64,000 nt of DNA. Origin: an uncultured Clostridia bacterium (lineage in GTDB: Bacteria; Bacillota; Clostridia; Oscillospirales; Acutalibacteraceae). The translations under genes were made by a program, and so were the position numbers. This document shows positions 7,795-14,904 of the stretch, in pieces (the first letter of the stretch is position 1; each line of letters opens with the position of its first letter). The notes beneath the pieces were generated by a model. That model was not told where the DNA came from. It did no database searches and saw nothing but the letters and a program-made list of their open reading frames with translations. Location of the stretch: positions 62,001-126,000 of the forward strand of contig CANQUS010000001.1 in the NCBI GenBank assembly GCA_947627055.1, given 5' to 3'.

Positions 7795-8214
7795 TCACTC
7801 ACTGTATGTCGCACAATTTTCGGGTGTTTCAAAAACTGTGGCTTTGATTATATTATATCCCTTTTCACTCATTTTCGAGTAAAAATACTTTGCAAAATTC
7901 TCCGCAGTAGGTCGAAAATCCACAAAAATCAAGAGAAATCCCTCTTCCTCAAGGGCTTTGACGGTCGTTTCACGGAGCGTATTTTTTTCGACTATCAGTG
8001 CATGGTCAAGTCTGTCCGCCTCATTCTTAAGGTCGGATTTTAAATCCTTAAAGTCTGCCACCATACCGCGGTATTTATCACCGTTGATAAGCGAGTTACT
8101 GCCTGCTTCAATGATGACACGCCACCTATGACCGTGGATATTGCCGCATTTGCCTGTATATCCCGCGAGAAAGTGAGCAGAGTCAAAGCTCTGTTCGGAA
8201 ATTATTGTATACAT
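7795..8214 (-). CDS. queD: 6-carboxy-5,6,7,8-tetrahydropterin synthase
   Basis: QueD makes 6-carboxy-tetrahydropterin from dihydroneopterin triphosphate. The 139-aa protein has zinc ligands H14, H27 and H29 (FDSAHFL and NIHGHRW) and the catalytic Cys23. A C-terminal E(T/S)PEN segment is also typical. It is the first gene of the operon and is preceded by GGGAGGAAAATC. It lies downstream of a preQ1-I-type aptamer, which explains feedback by the pathway product. Confidence 0.96.
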   Translation of the reverse strand: MYTIISEQSFDSAHFLAGYTGKCGNIHGHRWRVIIEAGSNSLINGDKYRGMVADFKDLKSDLKNEADRLDHALIVEKNTLRETTVKALEEEGFLLIFVDFRPTAENFAKYFYSKMSEKGYNIIKATVFETPENCATYSE

Positions 8215-8231
8215 GATTTTCCTCCCAATAT

Positions 8232-8258
8232 AGAAAAAAGAGCAGTCAAATCCTGCCC
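8232..8258 (-). terminator. Leader terminator upstream of queD
   Basis: Read on the minus strand, GGGCAG (8258-8253) pairs with CTGCTC (8245-8240), one G-U, and is followed by six T. It sits between the preQ1-type aptamer and queD. The upstream GGGGCAGGAT can also pair with ATCCTGTCT of the aptamer 3' arm, giving a possible terminator/antiterminator switch. Confidence 0.6.
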
Positions 8259-8400
8259 CCTTAAATTTATCCGAAGCCGCAAATGAACCATACGCGGCTC
8301 AAATTCAACATACTTAGGCAGTATGTCCCCGTCTTCTCATACAGCCTACACCGCGCTTGCCACGCCCCATGACGAGGCAAACCGCTTATTGAATAAGCCC
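8259..8400 (-). promoter_or_regulatory. Extra structured leader between aptamer and queD
   Basis: About 140 nt lie between the aptamer and the leader terminator, far more than a usual preQ1-I expression platform. On the minus strand it holds GCTTA/TAAGC (8397-8383), CATACT/AGTATG (about 8325-8308) and GCCGC/GCGGC (about 8298-8276) stems. The last stem contains GTTCATTTGC, identical to the aptamer loop (8435-8426). I recognise no second RNA family. Confidence 0.4.
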
Positions 8401-8440
8401 GAGTTTTATTTATAGACAGGATGGTGCAAATGAACTGTCT
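8401..8440 (-). promoter_or_regulatory. preQ1-I-type riboswitch aptamer for the que operon
   Basis: On the minus strand the predicted transcript starts AGACAG, loops through TTCATTTGCACCATC and closes with CTGTCT, followed by the A-rich tail ATAAATAAAACT. This matches the preQ1-I layout: a short P1, a loop with GTTC and CACC, then an A-rich tail that folds back on the loop. It begins about 7 bases after the -10 box and controls queD-queE-queC-queF. The call rests on pattern and context; no covariance search was run. Confidence 0.75.
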
Positions 8441-8446
8441 GAGATT

Positions 8447-8475
8447 AGTATAAATCATATCCTATGATATGTCAA
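8447..8475 (-). promoter_or_regulatory. Sigma-A promoter for the que operon
   Basis: On the minus strand TTGACA (8475-8470), 17-bp spacer, TATACT (8452-8447). Transcription should start near 8440, exactly at the 5' end of the aptamer. Confidence 0.85.
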
Positions 8476-8671
8476 CAAAATAATGACCGCTGTACGATGT
8501 TTGCCTTACAGTGGGGGATCTGTTGTTTCAGCGCTGGTACGCTTTCACTCTAAAACCCTTAAAATTGCTTTGCAATTTTGAAAGCTTGTTAATGCTGTGT
8601 TACAATATCGCTAAATTTTATATACATTTTAAAAATAGACTACTGTTTTTCAATCGTAGACATTCTATAGC

Positions 8672-8700
8672 TTGACACAAAATATTTATGTTGATATAAT
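8672..8700 (+). promoter_or_regulatory. Consensus sigma-A promoter with long leader
   Basis: TTGACA (8672-8677), 17-bp spacer, TATAAT (8695-8700): a perfect consensus promoter. It is about 220 bp upstream of the P-type ATPase ATG. The leader 8708-8915 has no open frame I would trust and no riboswitch I recognise; a T6 run at 8781-8786 follows a weak ACTC/GAGT pairing. Upstream, 8560-8581 holds a palindrome (AAAATTGC/GCAATTTT). Confidence 0.75.
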
Positions 8701-8922
8701 TTAGGAAACATTAAATGATTATCGACTGATGGTTTGGTACTCATCCTGCTTGAACCTTTTGCACTGTCTTGTACTGAGTTTTTTCAACATAAGGCGGTGT
8801 GATTGAGATCGTTTAATAAAATCTAAAAGTAAAAATCTATATACAAAATCTGTGCCCGTTATTTATAATAAGTGTTTTCTTTATTTTACAATTAACTATA
8901 AGTTTAACAGAGGTGAATGCCT

Positions 8923-11316
8923 ATGAGTGAGGAAGATATAAAATATCGTATAAAATCAGACCCGAAAAAGGGTTTATCCTCTGAGCAGGTTCAAAAGAAA
9001 ATCGAGTGTGACCAGGTAAACTATAATACGGATGTTCCGACAAAAAGCATAAAGAGGATTATTTTTGACAATACGCTAACCCTATTTAATATTTTAAATC
9101 TGATACTAGGCATCGCGGTATTTTTTGTTGGCTCATATAAAAATCTTCTGTTTTTAGGCGTTATGTTTTGCAATATAGCTATCGGAATTTTTCAGGAAAT
9201 TCGAGCGAAAATGACAATAGACAGGCTATCTATTATATCATCAGTCAAAGCGCACGTTGTCAGGGACGGGAGGCTTCAGGAGATAGGCGTAAACGACATT
9301 GTACTTGACGATATTATAGAACTTTCAAACGGCAATCAAGTGCCCTCCGACTGTATACTGCTTTCGGGAAGCTGTGATGTAAACGAATCACTCCTTACAG
9401 GAGAATCTGACTCTATACATAAAAAAATCGGTGATAAGCTCCTTTCGGGAAGCTTTATAGTAAGCGGAAAATGTCGGGCTCGCGTCGAGTGCGTCGGCAG
9501 CGATAACTATGTTTCGTCTATCTCCGCTCAAACAAAATACATAAAAAAAGTCAACTCTGAAATCATGACAACGCTGAAAAGGATAATAAGGATCGTTACA
9601 TTTTTTATTATTCCGATAGGCATTCTTCTTGCGATTAATCAGTATGAAGTCAGCAGAGATATTCAGGGTACAGTGCTTTCGACCGTTTCACAGCTTATAG
9701 GAATGATACCCGAAGGTCTTATTCTTCTCACGAGTACGGTTTTGGCTGTCAGCGTTGTAAGACTTTCACAGAGTAAGGTGCTTGTACAGGAGCTGTACTG
9801 CATAGAAACTCTTGCAAGGGTAGATGTACTGTGTCTTGACAAAACGGGAACGATCACAGAGGGCTGTATGGAGCTTGTCGATGTTATACCGTACGGTGAT
9901 AATAAAAATGAACAGATCGAGGCTGCCCTGACGGCTCTTACGTCGGGGCTTGATGACAACAACGCGACATTTTTGGCTATCAGGGAAAAATTTCCTAACT
10001 GTTCCGATTGGGTATGCAGTAATATAATGCCATTCTCCTCGGAAAAAAAATGGTCGGGAGCTTACTTTGAAAAAGAAGGCGCGTACATTATAGGTGCGGC
10101 GGAGTTCATACTCAAGGATAATATTCCACAGGATTTATCAAATCTTCTTGAAAAATACTCAAAAGGTTACCGTTCTCTTATAATAGCTCATTCAAAGAAT
10201 GATTTTAACGAGCGCGATTTGCCCGACGATATTGAGATTTGCGGACTGTTGCTTTTAGTAGATAAGATCCGTAAGGAGGCTCCTCAGACTCTAAAGTTTT
10301 TCGAGGAGCAGAATGTTGACATCAAGATTATATCAGGGGATAATGTGCTGACCGTTTCCGACGTCGCAAGGCGCGCGGGGGTTAAAAATTATGATAAATG
10401 CGTTGATGCTTCCACACTTGAAACTGATGCAGACATAGAAAGGGCTATAATCAAAAATTCCGTATTCGGCAGGGTTACGCCCGCGCAAAAGAAAAAATTT
10501 GTTCAAGCTCTCCAGTTGCACGGACACACGGTTGCAATGACGGGCGACGGGGTAAACGATGTCCTTGCGCTGAAGGAGGCTGACTGCAGTGTAGCTATGG
10601 CATCCGGAAGTGATGCGGCAAGAAATGTTTCACAACTCGTTCTACTTAATTCAAACTTTTCGTCAATGCCGAAGGTCGTATCTGAGGGCAGGCGGTCGAT
10701 AAACAATATAGAGCGTTCTGCGTCATTGTTTCTCGTCAAGGCGATTTATATGACTATGCTTGCGATAGTTTTCATTATTGTCAATATTTCAGCTCCGTTT
10801 GAGCCGATACAGATGACGCTCGTCAACGCTTTTACAATAGGTATTCCATCTTTTATCCTTGCGCTTGAACCAAATAAAAACAGAATAAACGGCTCGTTTT
10901 TTAACAATATAATGAGGTCGGCTCTTTCTGGTGGAATTGCGACTTTTTTGAGTCTCATGCTTGTCGTTTTATCTGAAAACTGTTTAAATTTGGAGCATGA
11001 GGAGTATGTGACCCTTGCGGTTTCGATAGCCTCCATGATGGGAATTATGGTTCTGTATACCAAGTGCATGCCGTTTAATAAAACCAGGATTGCTTTGTTT
11101 GTTTGTATGATCATCGGACTTACTGTTGGAATACTTTGTTTTCGTCGGTTTTTCTCTTTGACAAATTTTACTCTAAAGATGCTCATACCGATGATTGTAA
11201 TATCGGTTATTTGCGCCGTTATATTATGGGGATTTACTAAGCTGTTTAACTATATTTTTGACAGAATAGATCGTAAGCAAAAGCTCAAGAAAGAATCACA
11301 GAAGTTTTCAAAATGA
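8923..11316 (+). CDS. Cation-translocating P-type ATPase (CtpE/CaxP-like)
   Basis: A 797-aa membrane ATPase. It shows the actuator motif TGES (about residue 165), the phosphorylation motif DKTGTIT (Asp near 306), and the hinge GDGVNDVLALKEAD. The M4 segment reads IGMIPEGL, as in the CtpE/CaxP-like subgroup whose studied members export calcium; this residue match is from memory, so the substrate is inferred. About ten membrane helices can be seen, with no N-terminal metal-binding Cys motif. The ATG at 8923 is favoured over 8917 because AGAGGTG lies 8 bp upstream. It is monocistronic, with its own promoter and long leader. Confidence 0.85.
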   Translation: MSEEDIKYRIKSDPKKGLSSEQVQKKIECDQVNYNTDVPTKSIKRIIFDNTLTLFNILNLILGIAVFFVGSYKNLLFLGVMFCNIAIGIFQEIRAKMTIDRLSIISSVKAHVVRDGRLQEIGVNDIVLDDIIELSNGNQVPSDCILLSGSCDVNESLLTGESDSIHKKIGDKLLSGSFIVSGKCRARVECVGSDNYVSSISAQTKYIKKVNSEIMTTLKRIIRIVTFFIIPIGILLAINQYEVSRDIQGTVLSTVSQLIGMIPEGLILLTSTVLAVSVVRLSQSKVLVQELYCIETLARVDVLCLDKTGTITEGCMELVDVIPYGDNKNEQIEAALTALTSGLDDNNATFLAIREKFPNCSDWVCSNIMPFSSEKKWSGAYFEKEGAYIIGAAEFILKDNIPQDLSNLLEKYSKGYRSLIIAHSKNDFNERDLPDDIEICGLLLLVDKIRKEAPQTLKFFEEQNVDIKIISGDNVLTVSDVARRAGVKNYDKCVDASTLETDADIERAIIKNSVFGRVTPAQKKKFVQALQLHGHTVAMTGDGVNDVLALKEADCSVAMASGSDAARNVSQLVLLNSNFSSMPKVVSEGRRSINNIERSASLFLVKAIYMTMLAIVFIIVNISAPFEPIQMTLVNAFTIGIPSFILALEPNKNRINGSFFNNIMRSALSGGIATFLSLMLVVLSENCLNLEHEEYVTLAVSIASMMGIMVLYTKCMPFNKTRIALFVCMIIGLTVGILCFRRFFSLTNFTLKMLIPMIVISVICAVILWGFTKLFNYIFDRIDRKQKLKKESQKFSK

Positions 11317-11427
11317 TTGATAGATTATTGAAAAACAGGAGGTTTTGTGGTATTATTCATAATAGTATAAAAGATATGCCGAAATAAATAATAGCCAATA
11401 TTGTTTTTTCGTATATAATATAATAGC

Positions 11428-11695
11428 ATAATGATGCAGTGACCGAGAGAAGTAGCACCTGCACGATAGTAGCAGAGACGGGGCGGAAGCTGAAAAGCTC
11501 CGATTATACGACGGTGTGAAATGCACTCGTGAGCACTCAGGAGGAAAGTATTGTCGAGTATTTCTGTGCGTATGGCTTGCGTTAAGAGCCGCTGTCTGAT
11601 ATTGACGGCATGAGGTCAGACATTGTCTGTCGAAGTAAGGGTGGAACCGCGAACATAACCTCGCCCCTGAGTTATTCAGGAGCGAGGTATTCTAT
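11428..11695 (+). promoter_or_regulatory. T-box riboswitch, cysteine specifier
   Basis: Stem I occupies about 11434-11570. The specifier-loop context GTGTGAAATGCAC places TGC (Cys) at 11522-11524 followed by A. The T-box sequence AAGGGTGGAACCGCG is at 11637-11651. The terminator is ACCTCGC..CCTGA (11658-11670) against TCAGG..GCGAGGT (about 11676-11688). Uncharged tRNA-Cys should stabilise the antiterminator and switch on cysE-cysS. The specifier agrees with the genes controlled. Confidence 0.93.
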
Positions 11696-11713
11696 TATAT
11701 CGAGGTGAATAAA

Positions 11714-12448
11714 TTGCGTAAAAGGACGAAGGAAGAAATAGATTCCATTATGGAGCGTGATCCTGCGGCGCGAAGCCGATATGAGGTTTATTTTCTTTAT
11801 TCGGGATTTAAAGCGGTTAAAGCGTATAGGAAAGCAAACTGGTTTTATCGCCATAACATGAAATTCATAGCGAGATACATCTCACAACGCGCACGTCACA
11901 AGACAGGAATAGAGATCCATCCGGGAGCAAAAATAGGCAAGGGCCTTTTTATTGATCACGGTATGGGCGTCGTAATAGGTGAAACTGCCGAGATAGGGGA
12001 CAACTGTACAATATATCAAAACGTCACGCTTGGCGGAACAGGCAAGGATCACGGCAAACGACATCCCACGCTGGGAAATAATGTAATGGTTGGATCGGGC
12101 GCAAAGGTACTCGGACCGTTCAAAGTCGGGGATAATGCTCGTATAGCGGCAAATGCCGTAGTTCTTACCGAGATACCGCCAAACTCGACAGCTGTCGGAG
12201 TTCCCGCAAGAGTAGTCAGGATCAACGGCGTCAAAACCTCAAGCCTTGACCAAATCCATGTACAGGATCCAATATCCATGAAACTGTGCAAGCTTGAATA
12301 TGAATATGAGCTTCTTAAAGCAAGTATAGACAAGCTTTTACGAGAGTATAATATAAAGGATTATAAAGGAGAGAGCATTTATGAAGATTTACAACACAAT
12401 GACAAGGCGCAAGGAGGAATTTGTTCCGATAGAGGACGGAAAGGTTAG
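11714..12448 (+). CDS. cysE: Serine O-acetyltransferase
   Basis: Makes O-acetylserine from serine and acetyl-CoA, the first step of cysteine synthesis. A helical N-terminal part (to about residue 60) precedes the left-handed beta-helix of hexapeptide repeats (HPGAKIGKGLFIDHG onward) with the catalytic His-Asp segment and the GGTGKDHGKRHP loop. I choose TTG at 11714, 6 bp after GAGGTG; GTG at 11705 would place the site inside the gene. The stop lies 68 bp inside cysS, so the C-terminal tail and the cysS start share sequence. Confidence 0.93.
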   Translation: MRKRTKEEIDSIMERDPAARSRYEVYFLYSGFKAVKAYRKANWFYRHNMKFIARYISQRARHKTGIEIHPGAKIGKGLFIDHGMGVVIGETAEIGDNCTIYQNVTLGGTGKDHGKRHPTLGNNVMVGSGAKVLGPFKVGDNARIAANAVVLTEIPPNSTAVGVPARVVRINGVKTSSLDQIHVQDPISMKLCKLEYEYELLKASIDKLLREYNIKDYKGESIYEDLQHNDKAQGGICSDRGRKG

Positions 12449-13784
12449 GATCTACGCTTGCGGCCCGACAGTCTATAACTATATTCATATCGGAAACGCA
12501 AGACCTATCTGCGTATTTGATATACTTCGCCGCTATCTTGAATACAAAGGATATGAAGTGACCTTTGTTCAAAACTTTACCGATATTGACGACAAGATAA
12601 TCAACAAGGCTAACGAAACAGGCTCGGATTATATGACTGTTTCCCAAAAATTTATATCTGAATATAAAAAAGACGCTGAGGGACTTAACATCCGTGAGGC
12701 GACAGTTCATCCGAGAGCCACGGAAAATATGGATGAGATCATCAGCATGATCAAGAATCTCATAGACAAAGGCTTCGCATATGCGGTTGAAAACGGCGAC
12801 GTATATTTCAGACCGAGCAGATTCCCCGAATACGGCAGGCTCTCTCATCAGCCGCTTGAGGAGCTGGAGGCAGGAGCAAGAATTAACATCGGAGAGATGA
12901 AAGAGGATCCGATGGACTTTGCTCTATGGAAGGGCGCTAAGCCCGGCGAGCCATCATGGGACACCCCGTGGGGAAAGGGACGCCCCGGCTGGCACATTGA
13001 GTGCTCGGCTATGGCGCGCAGATACCTCGGCAATACTATCGACATTCATTGCGGAGGTCAAGATCTGATATTTCCTCACCATGAAAATGAGATAGCGCAG
13101 AGCGAATGCTGCAACGGCGTTACGTTCGCGAATTATTGGATGCACAACGGATATATAAATGTTGACAACAGAAAGATGTCGAAGTCGCTGGGAAACTTTT
13201 TTACCGTCAGAGATGTAGCTGAGAGATACGGCTATGAGCCTATCCGCTTTTTGATGGTATCGTCTCATTACCGTACACCTATCAATTATTCCGTAGATAT
13301 TATCGAGCAGTGCAAGTCGTCGCTCGAGCGTCTTTATAACTGCCGTGAGGACCTGAGCTTCCTTACCGAAAAGGCTGATTCAGGGGAAAAGGACGGCGAG
13401 GACAAGGTAAAGGAGCTTCTCATTACACATAAGACTGACTTTGTTAGCGCTATGGAGGACGATCTCAATACAGCAGATGCTATTGCGGCATTGTTCGAGC
13501 TTACACGAGATATAAATTCAAATCTTAATTCGCAGACCTTGCCGTCGAAAGAACTGTGCTGTTTTGCGCTCGATTTATTCAATGAGCTTGCGGATGTTCT
13601 CGGACTTCTCTATGCTAAGAAAGAAAACAGTATTGACGATGAAATACAGGCTCTAATAGATAAACGTAACGAGGCAAGGAAAAATAAGGACTGGACGACA
13701 GCCGACAAAATCAGAGATGAGTTGAAAGCGAGAAATATCACGATAAAGGATACTCCGCAGGGAACGATAATCGTTACCGAATAA
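12381..13784 (+). CDS. cysS: Cysteinyl-tRNA synthetase
   Basis: A 467-aa class I synthetase that charges tRNA-Cys. CGPTVYNYIHIGNARP (about residues 28-43) holds the first zinc Cys and the HIGH motif. Further zinc ligands fall in HIECSAM and in the HHENEIAQSE segment, and KMSKSLGN (about 265) is the KMSKS loop. The ATG has AAAGGAGAG upstream. It overlaps cysE by 68 bp and is T-box controlled, so supply of cysteine and its charging are regulated together. Confidence 0.98.
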   Translation: MKIYNTMTRRKEEFVPIEDGKVRIYACGPTVYNYIHIGNARPICVFDILRRYLEYKGYEVTFVQNFTDIDDKIINKANETGSDYMTVSQKFISEYKKDAEGLNIREATVHPRATENMDEIISMIKNLIDKGFAYAVENGDVYFRPSRFPEYGRLSHQPLEELEAGARINIGEMKEDPMDFALWKGAKPGEPSWDTPWGKGRPGWHIECSAMARRYLGNTIDIHCGGQDLIFPHHENEIAQSECCNGVTFANYWMHNGYINVDNRKMSKSLGNFFTVRDVAERYGYEPIRFLMVSSHYRTPINYSVDIIEQCKSSLERLYNCREDLSFLTEKADSGEKDGEDKVKELLITHKTDFVSAMEDDLNTADAIAALFELTRDINSNLNSQTLPSKELCCFALDLFNELADVLGLLYAKKENSIDDEIQALIDKRNEARKNKDWTTADKIRDELKARNITIKDTPQGTIIVTE

Positions 13785-13801
13785 TAATGGATTGATAAGC
13801 T

Positions 13802-14221
13802 ATGATAGACGATACTATTATTAAAATTATTATATCTAAAGCGTTTGAGGTCAGGAAAAACGCTTATGCCCCGTATTCGAGATTTGCTGTTGGTGCGGCG
13901 ATCCTTGCAGAAAACGGTGAGATTTTTACGGGCTGCAACGTGGAAAACGCTTCATATCCTGTCGGGAACTGTGCCGAGCGAACAGCTCTTACTAAGGCTG
14001 TGTCAGAAGGAAAAACACGTTTTAAAGCGATAGCCGTAGTAGGCGGAGAAGAGGCTGCTGACGCACTGGAGCTTACACACTTTTGCTCTCCGTGCGGGAT
14101 GTGCAGACAGCTTTTGAGCGAGTTTTGCGATCGTGACTTTTGTGTTATAATTGCTAAAAGCGTTACAAACTATAAGCTCATGAAACTGGGAGAGCTTTTG
14201 CCCGCGGCATTTATGACGTAG
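13802..14221 (+). CDS. cdd: Cytidine deaminase
   Basis: A 139-aa zinc enzyme that deaminates cytidine and deoxycytidine for pyrimidine salvage. The active site is NCAERTA (Cys ligand and catalytic Glu, about residues 59-65) with CSPCGMCRQLL (about 95-105) supplying the other two Cys. Its start is 18 bp after cysS, so it is probably read from the Cys T-box transcript although its function is unrelated. A weak ribosome site (GATAAG) precedes it. Confidence 0.95.
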   Translation: MIDDTIIKIIISKAFEVRKNAYAPYSRFAVGAAILAENGEIFTGCNVENASYPVGNCAERTALTKAVSEGKTRFKAIAVVGGEEAADALELTHFCSPCGMCRQLLSEFCDRDFCVIIAKSVTNYKLMKLGELLPAAFMT

Positions 14222-14315
14222 GCGTGATGTTAATTCGTCTCTCATGCGACTGGCGTCGTTTGAGTAATAAGCTTGCCACGTTTAATGCCGGAGCAAGTCC
14301 CATATTGAATAAAAT

Positions 14316-14348
14316 AAAGCAGAAAGGATATTGTTTCCTTTCTGCTTT
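14316..14348. terminator. Bidirectional terminator between cdd and a convergent micro-gene
   Basis: AAAGCAGAAAGGA (14316-14328) pairs with TCCTTTCTGCTTT (14336-14348). On the minus strand the stem is followed by ATTTTATT; on the plus strand by ACGCTTTT. Confidence 0.8.
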
Positions 14349-14361
14349 ACGCTTTTGACTA

Positions 14362-14526
14362 TCAGTCTTGGAAGTTATTGTTATTGTTCTGGTTGTTGTA
14401 GTTGTTGTCCTGCTTGTTCTGGCTGTTGCTGTTCTGACGGTTCTGAGACTGATTGTTGTTCTTGTTTTGACCGTTGCTGTTCTGACGGTTCTGAGACTGA
14501 TTGTTCTGCTGGTTCTGGTTGCTCAT
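14362..14526 (-). CDS. 54-aa Asn/Gln-rich small protein
   Basis: An open frame on the minus strand with an excellent AAGGGGGTGAG site. The translation starts MSNQNQQNN, is made almost only of Asn, Gln, Ser, Lys and Arg, and contains two copies of an about 16-residue unit NNQSQNRQNSN(G/S)QNK. It ends in an Asn run and FQD. It has no hydrophobic segment. Composition resembles gamma-type small acid-soluble spore proteins and other N/Q-rich clostridial micro-proteins, but the similarity may only be compositional. It has its own terminator and is convergent with cdd. I cannot assign a function. Confidence 0.65.
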   Translation of the reverse strand: MSNQNQQNNQSQNRQNSNGQNKNNNQSQNRQNSNSQNKQDNNYNNQNNNNNFQD

Positions 14527-14747
14527 TGGCTCACCCCCTTCTGAAAATTATTATTGACGGAGGATATGCTGAATATACATATTTTTTAAAGCTTCCGAAA
14601 GAAAATTTTTTTCAGATACTAAAATGCGATTTTGCTGGTTTATGAAATTATAATTCTGATTTCCTGCATTGGTAAAGGAAAAATTTGTGAAAAAATCAAT
14701 TTTATATGATTATTTCTGCAATTTCACTCTGAATTGTTGCAAAAAAC

Positions 14748-14776
14748 TTGACAAATCATAATGAATATGATAATCT
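14748..14776 (+). promoter_or_regulatory. Sigma-A promoter for gltBD
   Basis: TTGACA (14748-14753), 17-bp spacer, TAATCT (14771-14776). The stretch 14527-14747 upstream is A/T-rich and shows nothing else I can support. Confidence 0.8.
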
Positions 14777-14803
14777 AATCAAGTGACAGAATATTGGGAA
14801 TAA

Positions 14804-14870
14804 AGGCGTTCACCAATTATGGTTCATTATCTCTTGCGAGTGATGGGCTTTTGTGGTGGACGCATTTTTG
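14804..14870 (+). promoter_or_regulatory. Attenuator-like leader upstream of gltB
   Basis: GCGTTCACCA (14806-14815) pairs with TGGTGGACGC (14854-14863), one G-U, followed by ATTTTT, which is a full terminator before gltB. Within the loop, ACCA/TGGT and CTC/GAG (loop TTGC) can form competing small hairpins. This layout fits conditional antitermination, but I see no T-box motif and the small loops do not match the hexaloop pair of ANTAR targets. Confidence 0.6.
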
Positions 14871-14904
14871 CCGATAAATAAGCTTAAAGGAGAAGAGACC
14901 ACTG

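Noticed and set aside
8260..8330. Group II intron remnant in the queD leader
   Set aside because: GAGCCG...GGTTC recalls domain V, but the catalytic middle of that domain is absent and no other intron part is visible.
8245..8440. 6S RNA reading of the queD leader
   Set aside because: The rod-like pairing of ATCCTG with CAGGAT first suggested 6S RNA, but the 5' aptamer pattern and the position before queD fit a riboswitch leader better.
8267..8458. 63-aa frame on the minus strand upstream of queD
   Set aside because: It lies fully inside the transcribed leader with the aptamer, its start overlaps the -10 box, and it has no ribosome site.
14331..14645. 104-aa Cys-rich frame on the plus strand
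   Set aside because: It is the antisense of the Asn/Gln-rich micro-gene; AAC and CAG codons read backwards give Val, Cys and Ser runs. It starts inside a terminator.
14804..14870. ANTAR-type antiterminator before gltB
   Set aside because: The small loops do not show the paired hexaloops with A1 and G4, so this class is not supported.
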